Below are positions 1 to 7,879 of a stretch of 64,000 nucleotides of DNA, piece by piece. A program made the translations under genes and the position numbers. Numbering within the stretch: the stretch's first letter is position 1; each line of letters starts with the position of its first letter. The notes beneath the pieces were generated by a model that was given only the letters and a program-made list of their open reading frames with translations, ran no database searches and was not told the DNA's origin. Location: contig OZ244066.1 in NCBI GenBank assembly GCA_965215545.1, positions 868,001 to 932,000 on the forward strand, given 5' to 3'. Source of the DNA: MPNP01 sp965215545. Its GTDB lineage: Bacteria > Pseudomonadota > Alphaproteobacteria > Rhodobacterales > Rhodobacteraceae.

Positions 1-1
1 G

Positions 2-850
2 CCTGGCACACGATCAACAGCCATTGTCAAGACTGTCCGTACCACCCTCGGATGCAAGCGGGTTGGTCACGCCGGCACATTGGATGCACCGGCATCGGGC
101 GTTCTGGCCGTTGCCATCGGCGAGGCCACCAAGACCGTTGCGGCTGTCATGGCGGGCAACAAGCACTATCGCTTCACCGTGACCTTTGGTGCCTCAACAA
201 CAACCGATGATGCCGAAGGCGAATTTGTGGCCTCGAATACTGAGCGTCCCTCTGATGACGAGATCAGGATTGCATTGGCCCGGTTCCGGGGGAATATCAT
301 GCAGGTTCCACCCGCCTATTCCGCTGTCCGGATTGCCGGACGACGGGCCCATGAACTGGCCCGGGCGGGTCAAGATGTCCCTCTGGCCGCACGGCCGCTG
401 CATGTGACCAGGCTCGATCTCATCGATCGTCCGCATCCGGATCAGGCAACATTCGAGATGATCTGTGGCAAGGGTGGGTATGTCCGGTCCATTGCCCGGG
501 ATCTCGGCACTGAACTGGGCTGTCTTGGTCATGTCCAGACATTGCGGCGCCTGCAGACCGGCCCCTTTGCCATCAAGGACTGCCTCACGATGGACGCATT
601 GAACGGCATCACTGATCCTGCCGAACTCGGCAGACTGCTGCTTCCGATCGAGAAAGCGCTTGTTGATCTGCCCGAATATCCGTGCACCGAGACGGAACGG
701 GGCAGGATCGTCAATGGAATGGCAATCGAGGCGGGAGAAGTGCTCGAGATGGGAGCGACATGCTGGCTTTCCTTCGACGGCAAGGCGATTGCACTGGGAA
801 CAAGTTCGGATGGTCTGGTTCACCCGCGGCGAATTCTGCACCAGGCATAG
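2..850 (+). CDS. truB: tRNA pseudouridine(55) synthase TruB, 5'-truncated by the window
   Basis: TruB converts U55 in the T-loop of tRNAs to pseudouridine. The reading frame is already open at base 2, so only the first residues are missing. The catalytic-Asp motif is visible as GHAGTLDAPASG (the usual form is GTLDPxATG), followed by GEATKT. Later come the substrate-binding stretch PPxYSAVRIAGRRAHELARAG and KGGYVRSIARDLG. The C-terminal ~70 residues fit the small PUA-like tail. The first in-frame ATG is at 80, inside the catalytic motif, so it cannot be the true start. In this class truB usually lies between rbfA and rpsO; downstream here there is decayed IS DNA instead of rpsO. Confidence 0.95.
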   Translation, partial: PGTRSTAIVKTVRTTLGCKRVGHAGTLDAPASGVLAVAIGEATKTVAAVMAGNKHYRFTVTFGASTTTDDAEGEFVASNTERPSDDEIRIALARFRGNIMQVPPAYSAVRIAGRRAHELARAGQDVPLAARPLHVTRLDLIDRPHPDQATFEMICGKGGYVRSIARDLGTELGCLGHVQTLRRLQTGPFAIKDCLTMDALNGITDPAELGRLLLPIEKALVDLPEYPCTETERGRIVNGMAIEAGEVLEMGATCWLSFDGKAIALGTSSDGLVHPRRILHQA

Positions 851-1559
851 CATCGCGCCTTGTATGCCGCCGTGGCCTGATCTGGATGATTCTGTTCCGC
901 AGGGAACACCCGGCCGGATGGATATCAGGCGGTTGGAATCGTCGAAGATATTCTTCGGGGCCGCAATGCCAGATGCATCGTAACTGTTCAGGTTCCTGAA
1001 CCGGGAATTTCTGGGCCGGAGCGGACGCCGGCTCTGCGATCCGGTCAACCCGTGTCTGGAGCCGCCGGCGCCCCGGGACCCGCCGGGCCAGGCGCCGAGA
1101 CACGACCAGGGCGGTCAGTCGGGGACCGTATGGCACCGGGGCGGTGACCCCTTCAGGAAGGGCTGCCCGGGCGGCGGGTGGTGGCGTGCTGCTGCCCGCC
1201 CTGTCGAGCCCGAGGCAGCGCTCGCGTGCGGCGATGTGCGCGGCCTGGACGGCAACCGGGTTGGCCAATGACTCATGATCGTCAATGGGTCCTGACACGG
1301 GATGCCTGCCGGCTCTGTCTGCTGCCTGGCACCGCGGCTTTGGCCGTCTTGGTTGATGGGCGTAGGGGTGGCGCGGTGCCCATTGTCAAGCACGCACGCG
1401 GCGGACGGGGCGTGGGGTTGCCTTACGCAGTGGCGAAAAATTTTTAAGCGTTTGTTTGTTTTGCTATTTTACTGTAGTTATAAGCACCGAAATTTACTGG
1501 TCGCCACTTAAAGCAGGTGGGGCAAACAGGTGACGAAAACAGGCGAAAGGAGATCACTC
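851..1559. other. gene-poor stretch with IS66-like remnant and AT-rich tail
   Basis: I see no intact gene here. From 980 the sequence reads GTAACTGTTCAGGTTCC, matching the start of the IS66-like remnant at 51553. On the minus strand below 1298 there is a short reading frame beginning SGPIDDHESLANPVA. The same peptide type (GPIDDREYLANPVA) is encoded at about 52005-52045, so two remnants of one element family are present. Positions 1435-1500 are unusually AT-rich for this genome and could hold the promoter for the downstream genes. Confidence 0.5.
980..1300 (-). mobile_element. IS66-like element remnant (one end plus short coding relic)
   Basis: The first ~40 bases from 980 are close to the sequence at 51553, which adjoins a recognisable IS66 transposase C-terminus. 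The interior here is too decayed to show transposase motifs. The assignment therefore rests on the shared terminus and on the shared PIDD(H/R)E(S/Y)LANPVA peptide. No second end or target duplication was found. Confidence 0.4.
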
Positions 1560-1634
1560 ATGACGAAGGGATTGGGTCCGGAAATCGACATCGATCTTGA
1601 CCGCCGAGGCGTCCAGCGTGTAATGTCACCGTGA
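1560..1634 (+). CDS. 24-residue putative leader peptide
   Basis: A very short frame encoding MTKGLGPEIDIDLDRRGVQR plus four residues starts 7 bases after a strong Shine-Dalgarno (AAAGGAG). It ends 16 bases before the next ATG at 1651, whose own ribosome site (GAGAG) is weak. That layout suggests translational coupling or a leader. No family is recognised, and a coding role is inferred only from the ribosome site and spacing. Confidence 0.35.
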   Translation: MTKGLGPEIDIDLDRRGVQRVMSP

Positions 1635-1650
1635 ACGAAACGAGAGCATC

Positions 1651-2355
1651 ATGCGATATCTGACAATCCTGGCGGCTGTGGTCGCGTTGGCGGGCAGTCT
1701 TGCCTCACCAGCCTGGAGCGTCGACCTGACCCCTTGGCCAAACGGCGGCGGAATGGTCTGTGTGCTCGCTGGCGGTGACTCCAGCTTTATCCAGCCAACG
1801 GCCTACATCGATTCCGGATCCCGGGTCTGCGGATCCGTCCACATCTCCGGAGCACCGCAAATCATTGGATCCGCCATTACCGGCGGCGACATCGCCGGGA
1901 CGCCGACAATCCGAAATTCGACCTTCAACGGGCATTGGGAATGGCTCGCAATCCGCGCCAATGCGGAAATCGTCAACTCCGTCGTCAAAGGGGGCTTGAT
2001 CTCTTACAACGCGAAAGTGATCAATTCCAAAATCTCTGGCCGATCTGGGAGGATTCTGGACAACGCCATTGTGCGGAATTCGGAGCTGCTCGGGGGGCAG
2101 GTTTCCGGCAACGCGAAAGTGATCAAATCACGCCTTTATGTCGGTTCCGAAGTGTCGGGGTCCGCTGTTGTCAGGCATGCAACCATCACCGGCACCGGCA
2201 AGGTGGACTGCGGCCGCTGGGTCAACATCACCGTCACCACCGACCGGCGCGGCGAATGTGGCCGCAACGGCAAGGAACGGCGCAACCCGGTCCAGGATCT
2301 GATTGGCGACCCGCTGACGGTGATTAACCCCGAAAACACGCAGACAAGCGAGTGA
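1651..2355 (+). CDS. secreted beta-helix-like repeat protein
   Basis: A 234-residue protein of unknown function. Residues 1-23 form a signal peptide ending ASPAWS, so it is exported. Residues ~48-180 contain degenerate short repeats in which Ser/Gly-Asn-Ala-x-Val-Ile-x-(N/K)-S recurs (for example YNAKVINSKISG and GNAKVIKSRLY). This is the pattern of left- or right-handed parallel beta-helices. Four cysteines (two before the repeats, two after) could form disulfides in the periplasm. The tail is basic and polar. The intact transposon lies ~100 bases downstream; before that insertion the MBL-fold gene would have followed by ~190 bases. No enzymatic motif is seen. Confidence 0.7.
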   Translation: MRYLTILAAVVALAGSLASPAWSVDLTPWPNGGGMVCVLAGGDSSFIQPTAYIDSGSRVCGSVHISGAPQIIGSAITGGDIAGTPTIRNSTFNGHWEWLAIRANAEIVNSVVKGGLISYNAKVINSKISGRSGRILDNAIVRNSELLGGQVSGNAKVIKSRLYVGSEVSGSAVVRHATITGTGKVDCGRWVNITVTTDRRGECGRNGKERRNPVQDLIGDPLTVINPENTQTSE

Positions 2356-2455
2356 ATCCCGGAAACTGACCAACGAGAAGGCACCGTAGAGCGGCAAAAC
2401 GCATCGTTCATGGGGGGTAGATACCCCTCGACAAGAGCGGCACTGTGCGGGCCGC

Positions 2456-2463
2456 TTTTCAAT
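2456..2463. repeat. target site duplication TTTTCAAT (left copy)
   Basis: The 8 bases TTTTCAAT directly precede the left terminal repeat. They recur directly after the right terminal repeat at 5333-5340. Eight bases is the duplication length known for the IS1595 family. Confidence 0.93.
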
Positions 2464-2486
2464 GGGGATTATATACCTAAGTGCCA
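2464..2486 (+). repeat. left terminal inverted repeat of the IS1595 transposon
   Basis: It begins GGGGATTATATACCTAAGTG and is identical over 23 bases to the reverse complement of 5310-5332. Similarity stops immediately inside. Confidence 0.95.
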
Positions 2487-2592
2487 GCCTTGTTCCGGCC
2501 CGGCGGCCGGGAAAAATAGAGAAAGGTGCCATTGACCCCTTGAAATTTACAGCAAAGTGCCATATATCAGACTCGCAACAAGGAGACTGACC

Positions 2593-3573
2593 ATGGCCCA
2601 CGAAGCCCCCGGCAAGCACTACCGCAAGACGATCAGCCTGCCCAGGTTGTTCAGGATGTTCCCCGATGACGAAACTGCCCGCACATGGATCGAGTCGATT
2701 GTCTGGCCGGATGGTCCCCGGTGCCCCCACTGCGGATCGGACAATGTCCAGTGCAACATCAAGCATCACAGCATGACCCATCGTTGCCGGGACTGTGCCG
2801 ACAAGCCCCGGTTCAGCGTCAAGACCGGCACGGTCATGCAGTCCAGCAAACTCGGATACCAGACATGGGCCATCGCTGCCTATCTGGTCACCACCAGTCT
2901 CAAGGGCGTCAGTTCGATGAAACTGCATCGGGATTTGGAGATCACCCAGAAATCGGCCTGGCATCTGGCCCACCGCCTCCGCAAGACCTATGAGGCGGGA
3001 CTTCCCCTCTTCACCGGCCCGGCCGAGGCCGATGAGACCTACATGGGTGGCAAGCGCAAGAACATGCCGAAGTCGAAGCGGGATGACATGACCGGACGCG
3101 GGGCAGTCGGCAAGGAAATCGTTGCCGGGGTCAAGGATCGGGAGACCAATGCGGTCGTGGCCCGGACGGTCGAGAGCACCGACAAGGCAACCCTGCAAGG
3201 CTTTGTGGCCGAGACAGTCGCCCCGGGTTCCGACTTGTACACCGACGACCACAAGGGTTATCAGGGCATCGAGGGCTTCCATCACGAGTCGGTCAAGCAT
3301 TCATCGGGGGAATATGTGAAGGGTCTTGTCCACACCAACGGCATCGAGTCCTTCTGGTCGATGTTCAAGCGCGGCTACAAGGGCACCTATCACAAGATGA
3401 GTCCCAAGCACCTGCAACGCTACATCAACGAGTTCGCTGGCCGTCATAACATGCGCGAGGGCGATACGATCCAGCAACTGGAACTGACTGTGGAGCGCAT
3501 GCAGGGCAAGCGGCTGACCTATGCAGCCCTGAAGGCCGACAATGGCCTCGACAGCGGAGCGCGAGCAGAATGA
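2593..3573 (+). CDS. IS1595-family (ISXO2-like) transposase
   Basis: A DDE transposase of 326 residues that mobilises the surrounding element. An N-terminal zinc ribbon (CPHCGS around residue 44, CRDC about 20 residues later) precedes the ISXO2 catalytic domain. That domain has ADETYMGGKRK near residue 144, YTDDHKGY near 215 and NGIESFWSMFKRGY near 250, giving the D, D and E/N positions. The start at 2593 is preferred over the upstream ATG at 2557 because AAGGAG lies just before it. The stop overlaps the methyltransferase start (ATGA). Length and motifs are complete, so it is probably active. Confidence 0.93.
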   Translation: MAHEAPGKHYRKTISLPRLFRMFPDDETARTWIESIVWPDGPRCPHCGSDNVQCNIKHHSMTHRCRDCADKPRFSVKTGTVMQSSKLGYQTWAIAAYLVTTSLKGVSSMKLHRDLEITQKSAWHLAHRLRKTYEAGLPLFTGPAEADETYMGGKRKNMPKSKRDDMTGRGAVGKEIVAGVKDRETNAVVARTVESTDKATLQGFVAETVAPGSDLYTDDHKGYQGIEGFHHESVKHSSGEYVKGLVHTNGIESFWSMFKRGYKGTYHKMSPKHLQRYINEFAGRHNMREGDTIQQLELTVERMQGKRLTYAALKADNGLDSGARAE

Positions 3574-4727
3574 CGAGAGTCTTTCAAGGTGATTGCAAGA
3601 AAGTTATTGAAAAGGACATTGATTCACAGTCTGTCAATCTTATCGTCACGTCGCCCCCATACGCTGATCAGCGCAATGGCAACTACGGCGGCATTCACCC
3701 CGACCAGTATGTTGACTGGTTCTTGCCCAAGGCTCAGGCCTTCAAGGAGTGTCTTGCGCCGGATGGGTCATTCGTTCTCAATATTAAGGAGAAAGCACTG
3801 GACGGAGAAAAACATCCTTATGTCTATGACCTTGTTCTTGCCCTAAGGCGGAATCAGGGGTGGCGACTGGTTGATGAATATTGCTGGCACAAGAAGAATT
3901 GCTATCCAGGCAAATGGCCAAACCGGTTTCGTGATTCATGGGAACGACTGTATCACTTCGTCATCAATCCCGCGTTCAAGATGCGTCAAGAAGAAGTCAT
4001 GGTTCCGATGGGGGACTGGAAAGACAAGCGGCTTGCCAATTTGTCGGAAACAGACTCAATCCGTGATGAATCCAAGCACGATAATGGTTTTGGCAAGCGC
4101 ATAGAAAATTGGGTAGGGCGAGACATGGCGTACCCTACCAATGTCCTGCACATGGCTACAGAATGTGCCCATAAGGGTCACCCTGCAGCTTTTCCGAAGG
4201 ACTTGCCTAAATGGTTCATTCGGTTGTTCACAGACAAGGGAGATACTGTCCTCGACCCATTTGCCGGGAGCGGCACAACACTTGTTGCGGCATTGGAATT
4301 GGGTCGCAAAGCCATCGGGATCGATACCAAAAGGCCTACTGCCAATCTATACGGAAAGCGATTCGTGACCTTACCCCCCCCCCTGATTGGTGGATTCGGG
4401 CTGAGTCAGGTATCCATGAAGAGATCGGAAAATTTTCCGATTGGATTCGTGGCAAGGTCACTACCATTAAGCCGCATCAACTCATTGCCAAAAATCCGTA
4501 TTTGTTCCGCGCCCGGGCTCCCGAGAACGCAGAGCAACTTGCTGCCCGCCTCATTGATGCTTTTCTGTCATCCAGCGAGGAGACACGGTTTGGTGACATC
4601 CTTGAAGATGTTGCCATCACAATATGCAAGGAAGCAAAGGGAGGATGGAAGTCCAGCGCAGACGGTGTTGACCTTGAGTATGATGAAAATAGCACACGTA
4701 CCATCATGCAGATTAAGTCAGGAGTGA
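3570..4727 (+). CDS. transposon-borne DNA methyltransferase (beta class, N4/N6)
   Basis: This gene methylates cytosine-N4 or adenine-N6 and would protect the host from the adjacent endonuclease. The catalytic motif TSPPY lies near residue 29 and the AdoMet-binding DPFAGSGTT near residue 228; this permuted order defines the beta class. The methyltransferase fold should end at about residue 268 (base 4373). There a run of ten C (4374-4383) begins, and after it the frame runs on to 4727 as a basic tail that does not look like the family. In the -1 frame the same bases read straight into the endonuclease. The real product is therefore either this protein with a junk tail or a ~513-residue methyltransferase-nuclease fusion. 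Confidence 0.85.
   Translation: MTRVFQGDCKKVIEKDIDSQSVNLIVTSPPYADQRNGNYGGIHPDQYVDWFLPKAQAFKECLAPDGSFVLNIKEKALDGEKHPYVYDLVLALRRNQGWRLVDEYCWHKKNCYPGKWPNRFRDSWERLYHFVINPAFKMRQEEVMVPMGDWKDKRLANLSETDSIRDESKHDNGFGKRIENWVGRDMAYPTNVLHMATECAHKGHPAAFPKDLPKWFIRLFTDKGDTVLDPFAGSGTTLVAALELGRKAIGIDTKRPTANLYGKRFVTLPPPLIGGFGLSQVSMKRSENFPIGFVARSLPLSRINSLPKIRICSAPGLPRTQSNLLPASLMLFCHPARRHGLVTSLKMLPSQYARKQREDGSPAQTVLTLSMMKIAHVPSCRLSQE
4374..4383 (+). repeat. C10 homopolymer at the methyltransferase/endonuclease junction
   Basis: Ten consecutive C separate two frames. Adding one C (or removing two) would fuse the methyltransferase in frame to the endonuclease. Confidence 0.9.
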
Positions 4728-5110
4728 ATTGGGGAAACTCGGGCCAGAGGAAAAACTTAGAGGCTGATTTTAAGTCCGCAACGCGTACCCTTCGTCAGGG
4801 GAAGGACATACAAGTCCGAGCCGTTGAGGGTATTTGCTATGGCCCAAGCGGAGTCAAGGATTACGGATCACACATCAGACTTGTTGGTAATGCTTTTTGG
4901 GAGGATATCAGCGGGTGGCCCAGTACAGGCCGTGCAGTTTTGCGGATTGTGGGCGAGCATGCCTCCAATGGATTGACAGAATCAGTTAGTCGAGCACGGA
5001 AAAATGTTGTCAGTTATTTGCAGAGATCAGGGGTGGCAATGCACGACGAACTTGACTGGAATCGGTTTTATGACCTAATCATGATGCCGACAAGAGAGAG
5101 ACCCAAATGA
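4374..5110 (+). CDS. PmeII-like type II restriction endonuclease, joined out of frame to the methyltransferase
   Basis: This reads in the -1 frame relative to the methyltransferase, from the C10 run to TGA at 5110. The segment NPYLFRAR...AARLIDAFLSSSEETRFGDILED, then GVDLEYDEN and IMQIKSGVNWGNSGQRKNLE, matches the PmeII-type family. The D...Q-x-K core is a PD-(D/E)xK nuclease site. ICYGPSG and FWEDISG follow, as in relatives. The frame is open upstream to 4211, but that part is only a shadow of the methyltransferase. No convincing ATG/GTG with a ribosome site exists near 4374, so expression probably needs frameshifting, a change in C-run length, or a sequencing correction. It cuts the site protected by the neighbouring methylase; the site itself is unknown. 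Confidence 0.75.
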
Positions 5111-5265
5111 AGAAAGAAGACCGCCCCACTGTCCACCTCAAGCCATCGGACTACCAGCCCAGCAAGGCCGAACTGGATGAGGATGTCCGCATTGACACCT
5201 CGCCCGCTGACCTGATCCGGTCAGCATTCCAGCAAGTGAAGGTCGTGGAGGATAAGGATGCCTGA
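5107..5265 (+). CDS. 52-residue transposon passenger protein
   Basis: This small acidic protein begins MKKEDRPTVHLKPSDYQPSK and continues with the acidic stretch ELDEDVRIDTSP. Its ATG overlaps the endonuclease stop (ATGA), so it is the last gene of the transposon operon. From memory, small proteins of this kind accompany IS1595-type passenger cassettes. Its role is unknown; an accessory or control protein for the R-M pair is only a guess. It ends 45 bases before the right terminal repeat. Confidence 0.65.
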   Translation: MKKEDRPTVHLKPSDYQPSKAELDEDVRIDTSPADLIRSAFQQVKVVEDKDA

Positions 5266-5309
5266 CGGATCTGGCGGTCAGTTCAGGCAAATCGGGCCGT
5301 CGGAAACTG

Positions 5310-5332
5310 TGGCACTTAGGTATATAATCCCC
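5310..5332 (-). repeat. right terminal inverted repeat of the IS1595 transposon
   Basis: Perfect 23-base inverse of the left end, followed directly by the second TTTTCAAT copy at 5333-5340. Confidence 0.95.
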
Positions 5333-5422
5333 TTTTCAATCCTGACGCACCGCCGGTGCCCGCGCTTCCAGGAGGCCACGAGGTCATCCGTGCACCGGAT
5401 CCTGCAGAAGGACCATGCCGCC

Positions 5423-6676
5423 ATGCGACTGCGCATACATCGGGGGACGAAGGAGATCGGCGGCACCTGCATTGAGATCGAGGCCGATGGCAAGAGGCTT
5501 GTCCTCGATGTCGGTCTGCCACTCAATGCCCCCGATGACGAGGCGACGCAGGACTGCCTGCTGCCGGACGTTGCGGGATTCCGGGCACCGGATGCCAGCC
5601 TTCTGGGTGTTCTGGTCTCGCATGCGCACCGGGACCACTATGGGCTGGTCCGCCATATCCATCCGGACGTTCCTGTCTGGATGGGCAAGGCTGCCCACGC
5701 CATCCTGACCGCAGCCAGCCGCTATGGCCCGACCGGTTATACCGTGGCCGAGCCCCACATCCTTGCCCACCGCCGGCCGGTGACGCTCGGGCCGTTCCGG
5801 GTCACCCCCTATCTTGTCGACCACAGCGCGTTCGATGCCTATGCCCTGCTGATCGAGGCCGACGGCAAGCGGGTGGTCTATTCGGGGGATTTTCGAGGGC
5901 ATGGTCGCAAGGCGTCGCTGTTTGAGTCGATGCTGGCCAATCCTCCGGGCCGGATTGATGCTCTGCTGATGGAGGGAACGACGGTGGGCCGACCGGACAC
6001 AGGCCAGCCGGTCCGAACCGAACAGGATCTCGAGCAGGCGTTCGTCCAGGTATTCAAGACAACACAGGGCCTGCATCTCGTCTGGACCGCGTCGCAGAAC
6101 ATCGACCGTCTGGTGACGGTCTACCGGGCGGCCAAGCGGACCGGACGCCTGTTCCTGATCGACCTCTACACCGCCGTCATCCTCGCAGCTACCGGACGGG
6201 ACACCCTGCCGCAATCGCATTGGCCCGATGTCCGGCTCTACATCCCGCACCGCCAGCGGGTGACCATCAAGACGCGCGGGCTCTTCGCTGATCTGGAACG
6301 CCACTCGGCACAGCGTGTGTATCCGGACGCGTTGCCAGGGCTGGCAGGCAGGGCGGTCCTGCTGTTTCGCCCCATGATGATGGATGACAGGGGCCTTCTG
6401 GCCGCTCTGGAGGGGGCGGCGTTCACCCATTCCATGTGGGACGGGTATCTCAAGCAGGACAGCGGACGCCGGGTTCTGGCCTGGCTGGAGACCCACAAGG
6501 TGCCCTGGGCGACCCTGCACACCTCCGGCCATGCTGCGGTGGCCGACCTCAAGCGTTTGGCGGTCGCCCTGGCCCCGCGGGTGCTGGTACCCATCCATTC
6601 GGACGCGCCAGAGCGTTTCGGGGAGCATTTTGCCCGTGTCGTGTGTCGGGACGACGGTGTGTGGTGGGCGGCGTGA
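5423..6676 (+). CDS. metallo-beta-lactamase-fold hydrolase, RNase-J-like
   Basis: A 417-residue MBL-fold protein. The N-terminus RGTKEIGGTCIEIEADGKRLVLDVG is typical of RNase J-like and related RNA-processing MBL proteins. The metal motif HAHRDH sits near residue 66, with later ligands in YLVDHSAFDA and YSGDFRGHG (Asp). HTSGHAAVADLKRLA and LVPIHSD near the end fit the C-terminal His motifs of the beta-CASP/RNase J type. The start at 5423 is chosen because homology begins there; the frame is open further upstream only through transposon-flank DNA. It stops 4 bases before the next gene, so the two are likely cotranscribed. A nuclease role is inferred from the fold, not proven. Confidence 0.75.
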   Translation: MRLRIHRGTKEIGGTCIEIEADGKRLVLDVGLPLNAPDDEATQDCLLPDVAGFRAPDASLLGVLVSHAHRDHYGLVRHIHPDVPVWMGKAAHAILTAASRYGPTGYTVAEPHILAHRRPVTLGPFRVTPYLVDHSAFDAYALLIEADGKRVVYSGDFRGHGRKASLFESMLANPPGRIDALLMEGTTVGRPDTGQPVRTEQDLEQAFVQVFKTTQGLHLVWTASQNIDRLVTVYRAAKRTGRLFLIDLYTAVILAATGRDTLPQSHWPDVRLYIPHRQRVTIKTRGLFADLERHSAQRVYPDALPGLAGRAVLLFRPMMMDDRGLLAALEGAAFTHSMWDGYLKQDSGRRVLAWLETHKVPWATLHTSGHAAVADLKRLAVALAPRVLVPIHSDAPERFGEHFARVVCRDDGVWWAA

Positions 6677-6680
6677 GGGA

Positions 6681-7670
6681 ATGACAGTGATGCGGGCCTT
6701 GGGTAAGCAGTTCGTGCGGGATCTGGCAACGGGGATCCTGGCCCCGGTGACACACGCCGTTCATGAGGATCAGACTCTCTGTCTTGAATTGCGGGGGGCG
6801 GCCATCAATGTGTATTACCGGGGCTGCAGCCTCATGAAGATTACGGAGACAAGCACGGGGTACCAAGCCGGCTTCGACTGGAACTGGTGGCCCAACGACG
6901 GAACGCGTACGCGCCCCACCATTGACCTCGGCCCTGAATCACTTGGCGCATGGCTCCGGGAATGGCCGCACCTCAAGTGGGCGATCGACCGGTCCATTGC
7001 CAGGAAGGCCGGGCGGGATGAGCGCGAGGTCCAGCAATGGATTGTCCGCGCCAACAACTATGGCCGCCTCGCCCCCACCGACGGGCAGGGGTGCACATAC
7101 AGGCCCGGCAGCATCGCCCGGTCCACCGATATCTACATCTGCGATGTGGAGTACACCCGGAGTGGGGAGCCGTGGCGGTTCGACATGATCGGTGTGCACT
7201 GGCCGTCCGTTGCCCACCAGCGGCGCCAGGCGAGAGGGCGCCGCCTGGTCATTGTCGAGGTGAAGTGCGGCGACGGGGCCTTGGGTGGCGCGGCGGGACT
7301 GGCCAAGCACATCCGGGACATCGACAGTGCCCTGGCTCGTCCCGACATGGTCGCGGCCCTCAAGCAGGACATGGTGTGCGTCTTCAACCAAAAGCGCCAG
7401 CTGGGCCTGATGGATTGCGGAATGGATCTGGCGGGCTTCAGCACAGACCAGCCCCTTCTCCTTCTGGTTCTGGTGAATCATGATCCCGACAGTGCGAGAC
7501 TGCAGGACGGTCTCGCCAACCTTCCCGAGACGCCCCATGTAGACCTGTGCCTCGGCACGGCCTGCTTCTTTGGCTACGGTCTGTATGACCAGGGTCTCCA
7601 CACCGTCGGGGAGTTCCGTGAGCACTTCGGCAGGGCCATTTACAAGGGCCACCGGCACCCCAAGGAATAG
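6681..7670 (+). CDS. likely PD-(D/E)xK nuclease-fold protein of unknown function
   Basis: 329 residues; I do not recognise a named family. The segment RFDMIGVHWP followed ~20 residues later by RRLVIVEVKCGDGALGG has the D...ExK spacing and the beta-strand context of PD-(D/E)xK nucleases, and GLAKHIRDID would be the following helix. The N-terminal ~150 residues are rich in Trp and Arg and could bind nucleic acid or a partner. The ATG at 6681 is 4 bases after the MBL gene stop; a second in-frame ATG lies at 6690. The tight coupling suggests the pair works together in RNA/DNA processing or defence, which is inference. Confidence 0.55.
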   Translation: MTVMRALGKQFVRDLATGILAPVTHAVHEDQTLCLELRGAAINVYYRGCSLMKITETSTGYQAGFDWNWWPNDGTRTRPTIDLGPESLGAWLREWPHLKWAIDRSIARKAGRDEREVQQWIVRANNYGRLAPTDGQGCTYRPGSIARSTDIYICDVEYTRSGEPWRFDMIGVHWPSVAHQRRQARGRRLVIVEVKCGDGALGGAAGLAKHIRDIDSALARPDMVAALKQDMVCVFNQKRQLGLMDCGMDLAGFSTDQPLLLLVLVNHDPDSARLQDGLANLPETPHVDLCLGTACFFGYGLYDQGLHTVGEFREHFGRAIYKGHRHPKE

Positions 7671-7879
7671 GTCTCTCATGGGGCGCACCGTATAGTTCGT
7701 GCACTCAGCTACGGTAAGCGCGATCAGGAGGCCGTCTTGGCCGCCTGCTGTCGTGCGCTGTTGTGGTCAGGATGCTGAGATGCGTACCCTTGCGGTGTCG
7801 GTACGAAACTGGCCACGAGAGGCCACAACGCGTGCCGTTGTGGGGACGCGCCCGGGATCCGTGTCAAATGGTGTCATGG
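7671..7879. other. intergenic DNA before the IS30 remnant
   Basis: No gene is supported. The stretch TGGCCACG(A/T)GAGGCCAC near 7812 resembles one near 22073, hinting that both mark decayed copies of the same kind of element. Confidence 0.3.

Larger units (their letters stand above)
2464..5332 (+). mobile_element. IS1595-family transposon carrying a restriction-modification system
   Basis: A 2869-bp element bounded by perfect 23-bp inverted repeats and flanked by TTTTCAAT direct repeats. It encodes, all on the plus strand and with ATGA overlaps, an ISXO2-type transposase, a DNA methyltransferase, a PmeII-like restriction endonuclease and a 52-residue protein. Perfect ends plus an exact duplication suggest a recent, undecayed insertion. 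IS1595 elements with passenger genes are known; here the passengers form an R-M module. The insertion site lies between the secreted repeat gene and the MBL-fold gene, 82 bases before the latter's start, so it probably replaced or moved that gene's promoter. Confidence 0.93.

Noticed and set aside
2128..3300. A 390-codon minus-strand open frame across the transposon edge
   Set aside because: Antisense to the repeat protein and transposase, crosses a proven insertion boundary, and lacks motifs.
5384..6628. A 414-codon minus-strand frame
   Set aside because: Antisense to the MBL-fold gene, whose metal motifs are intact on the plus strand.
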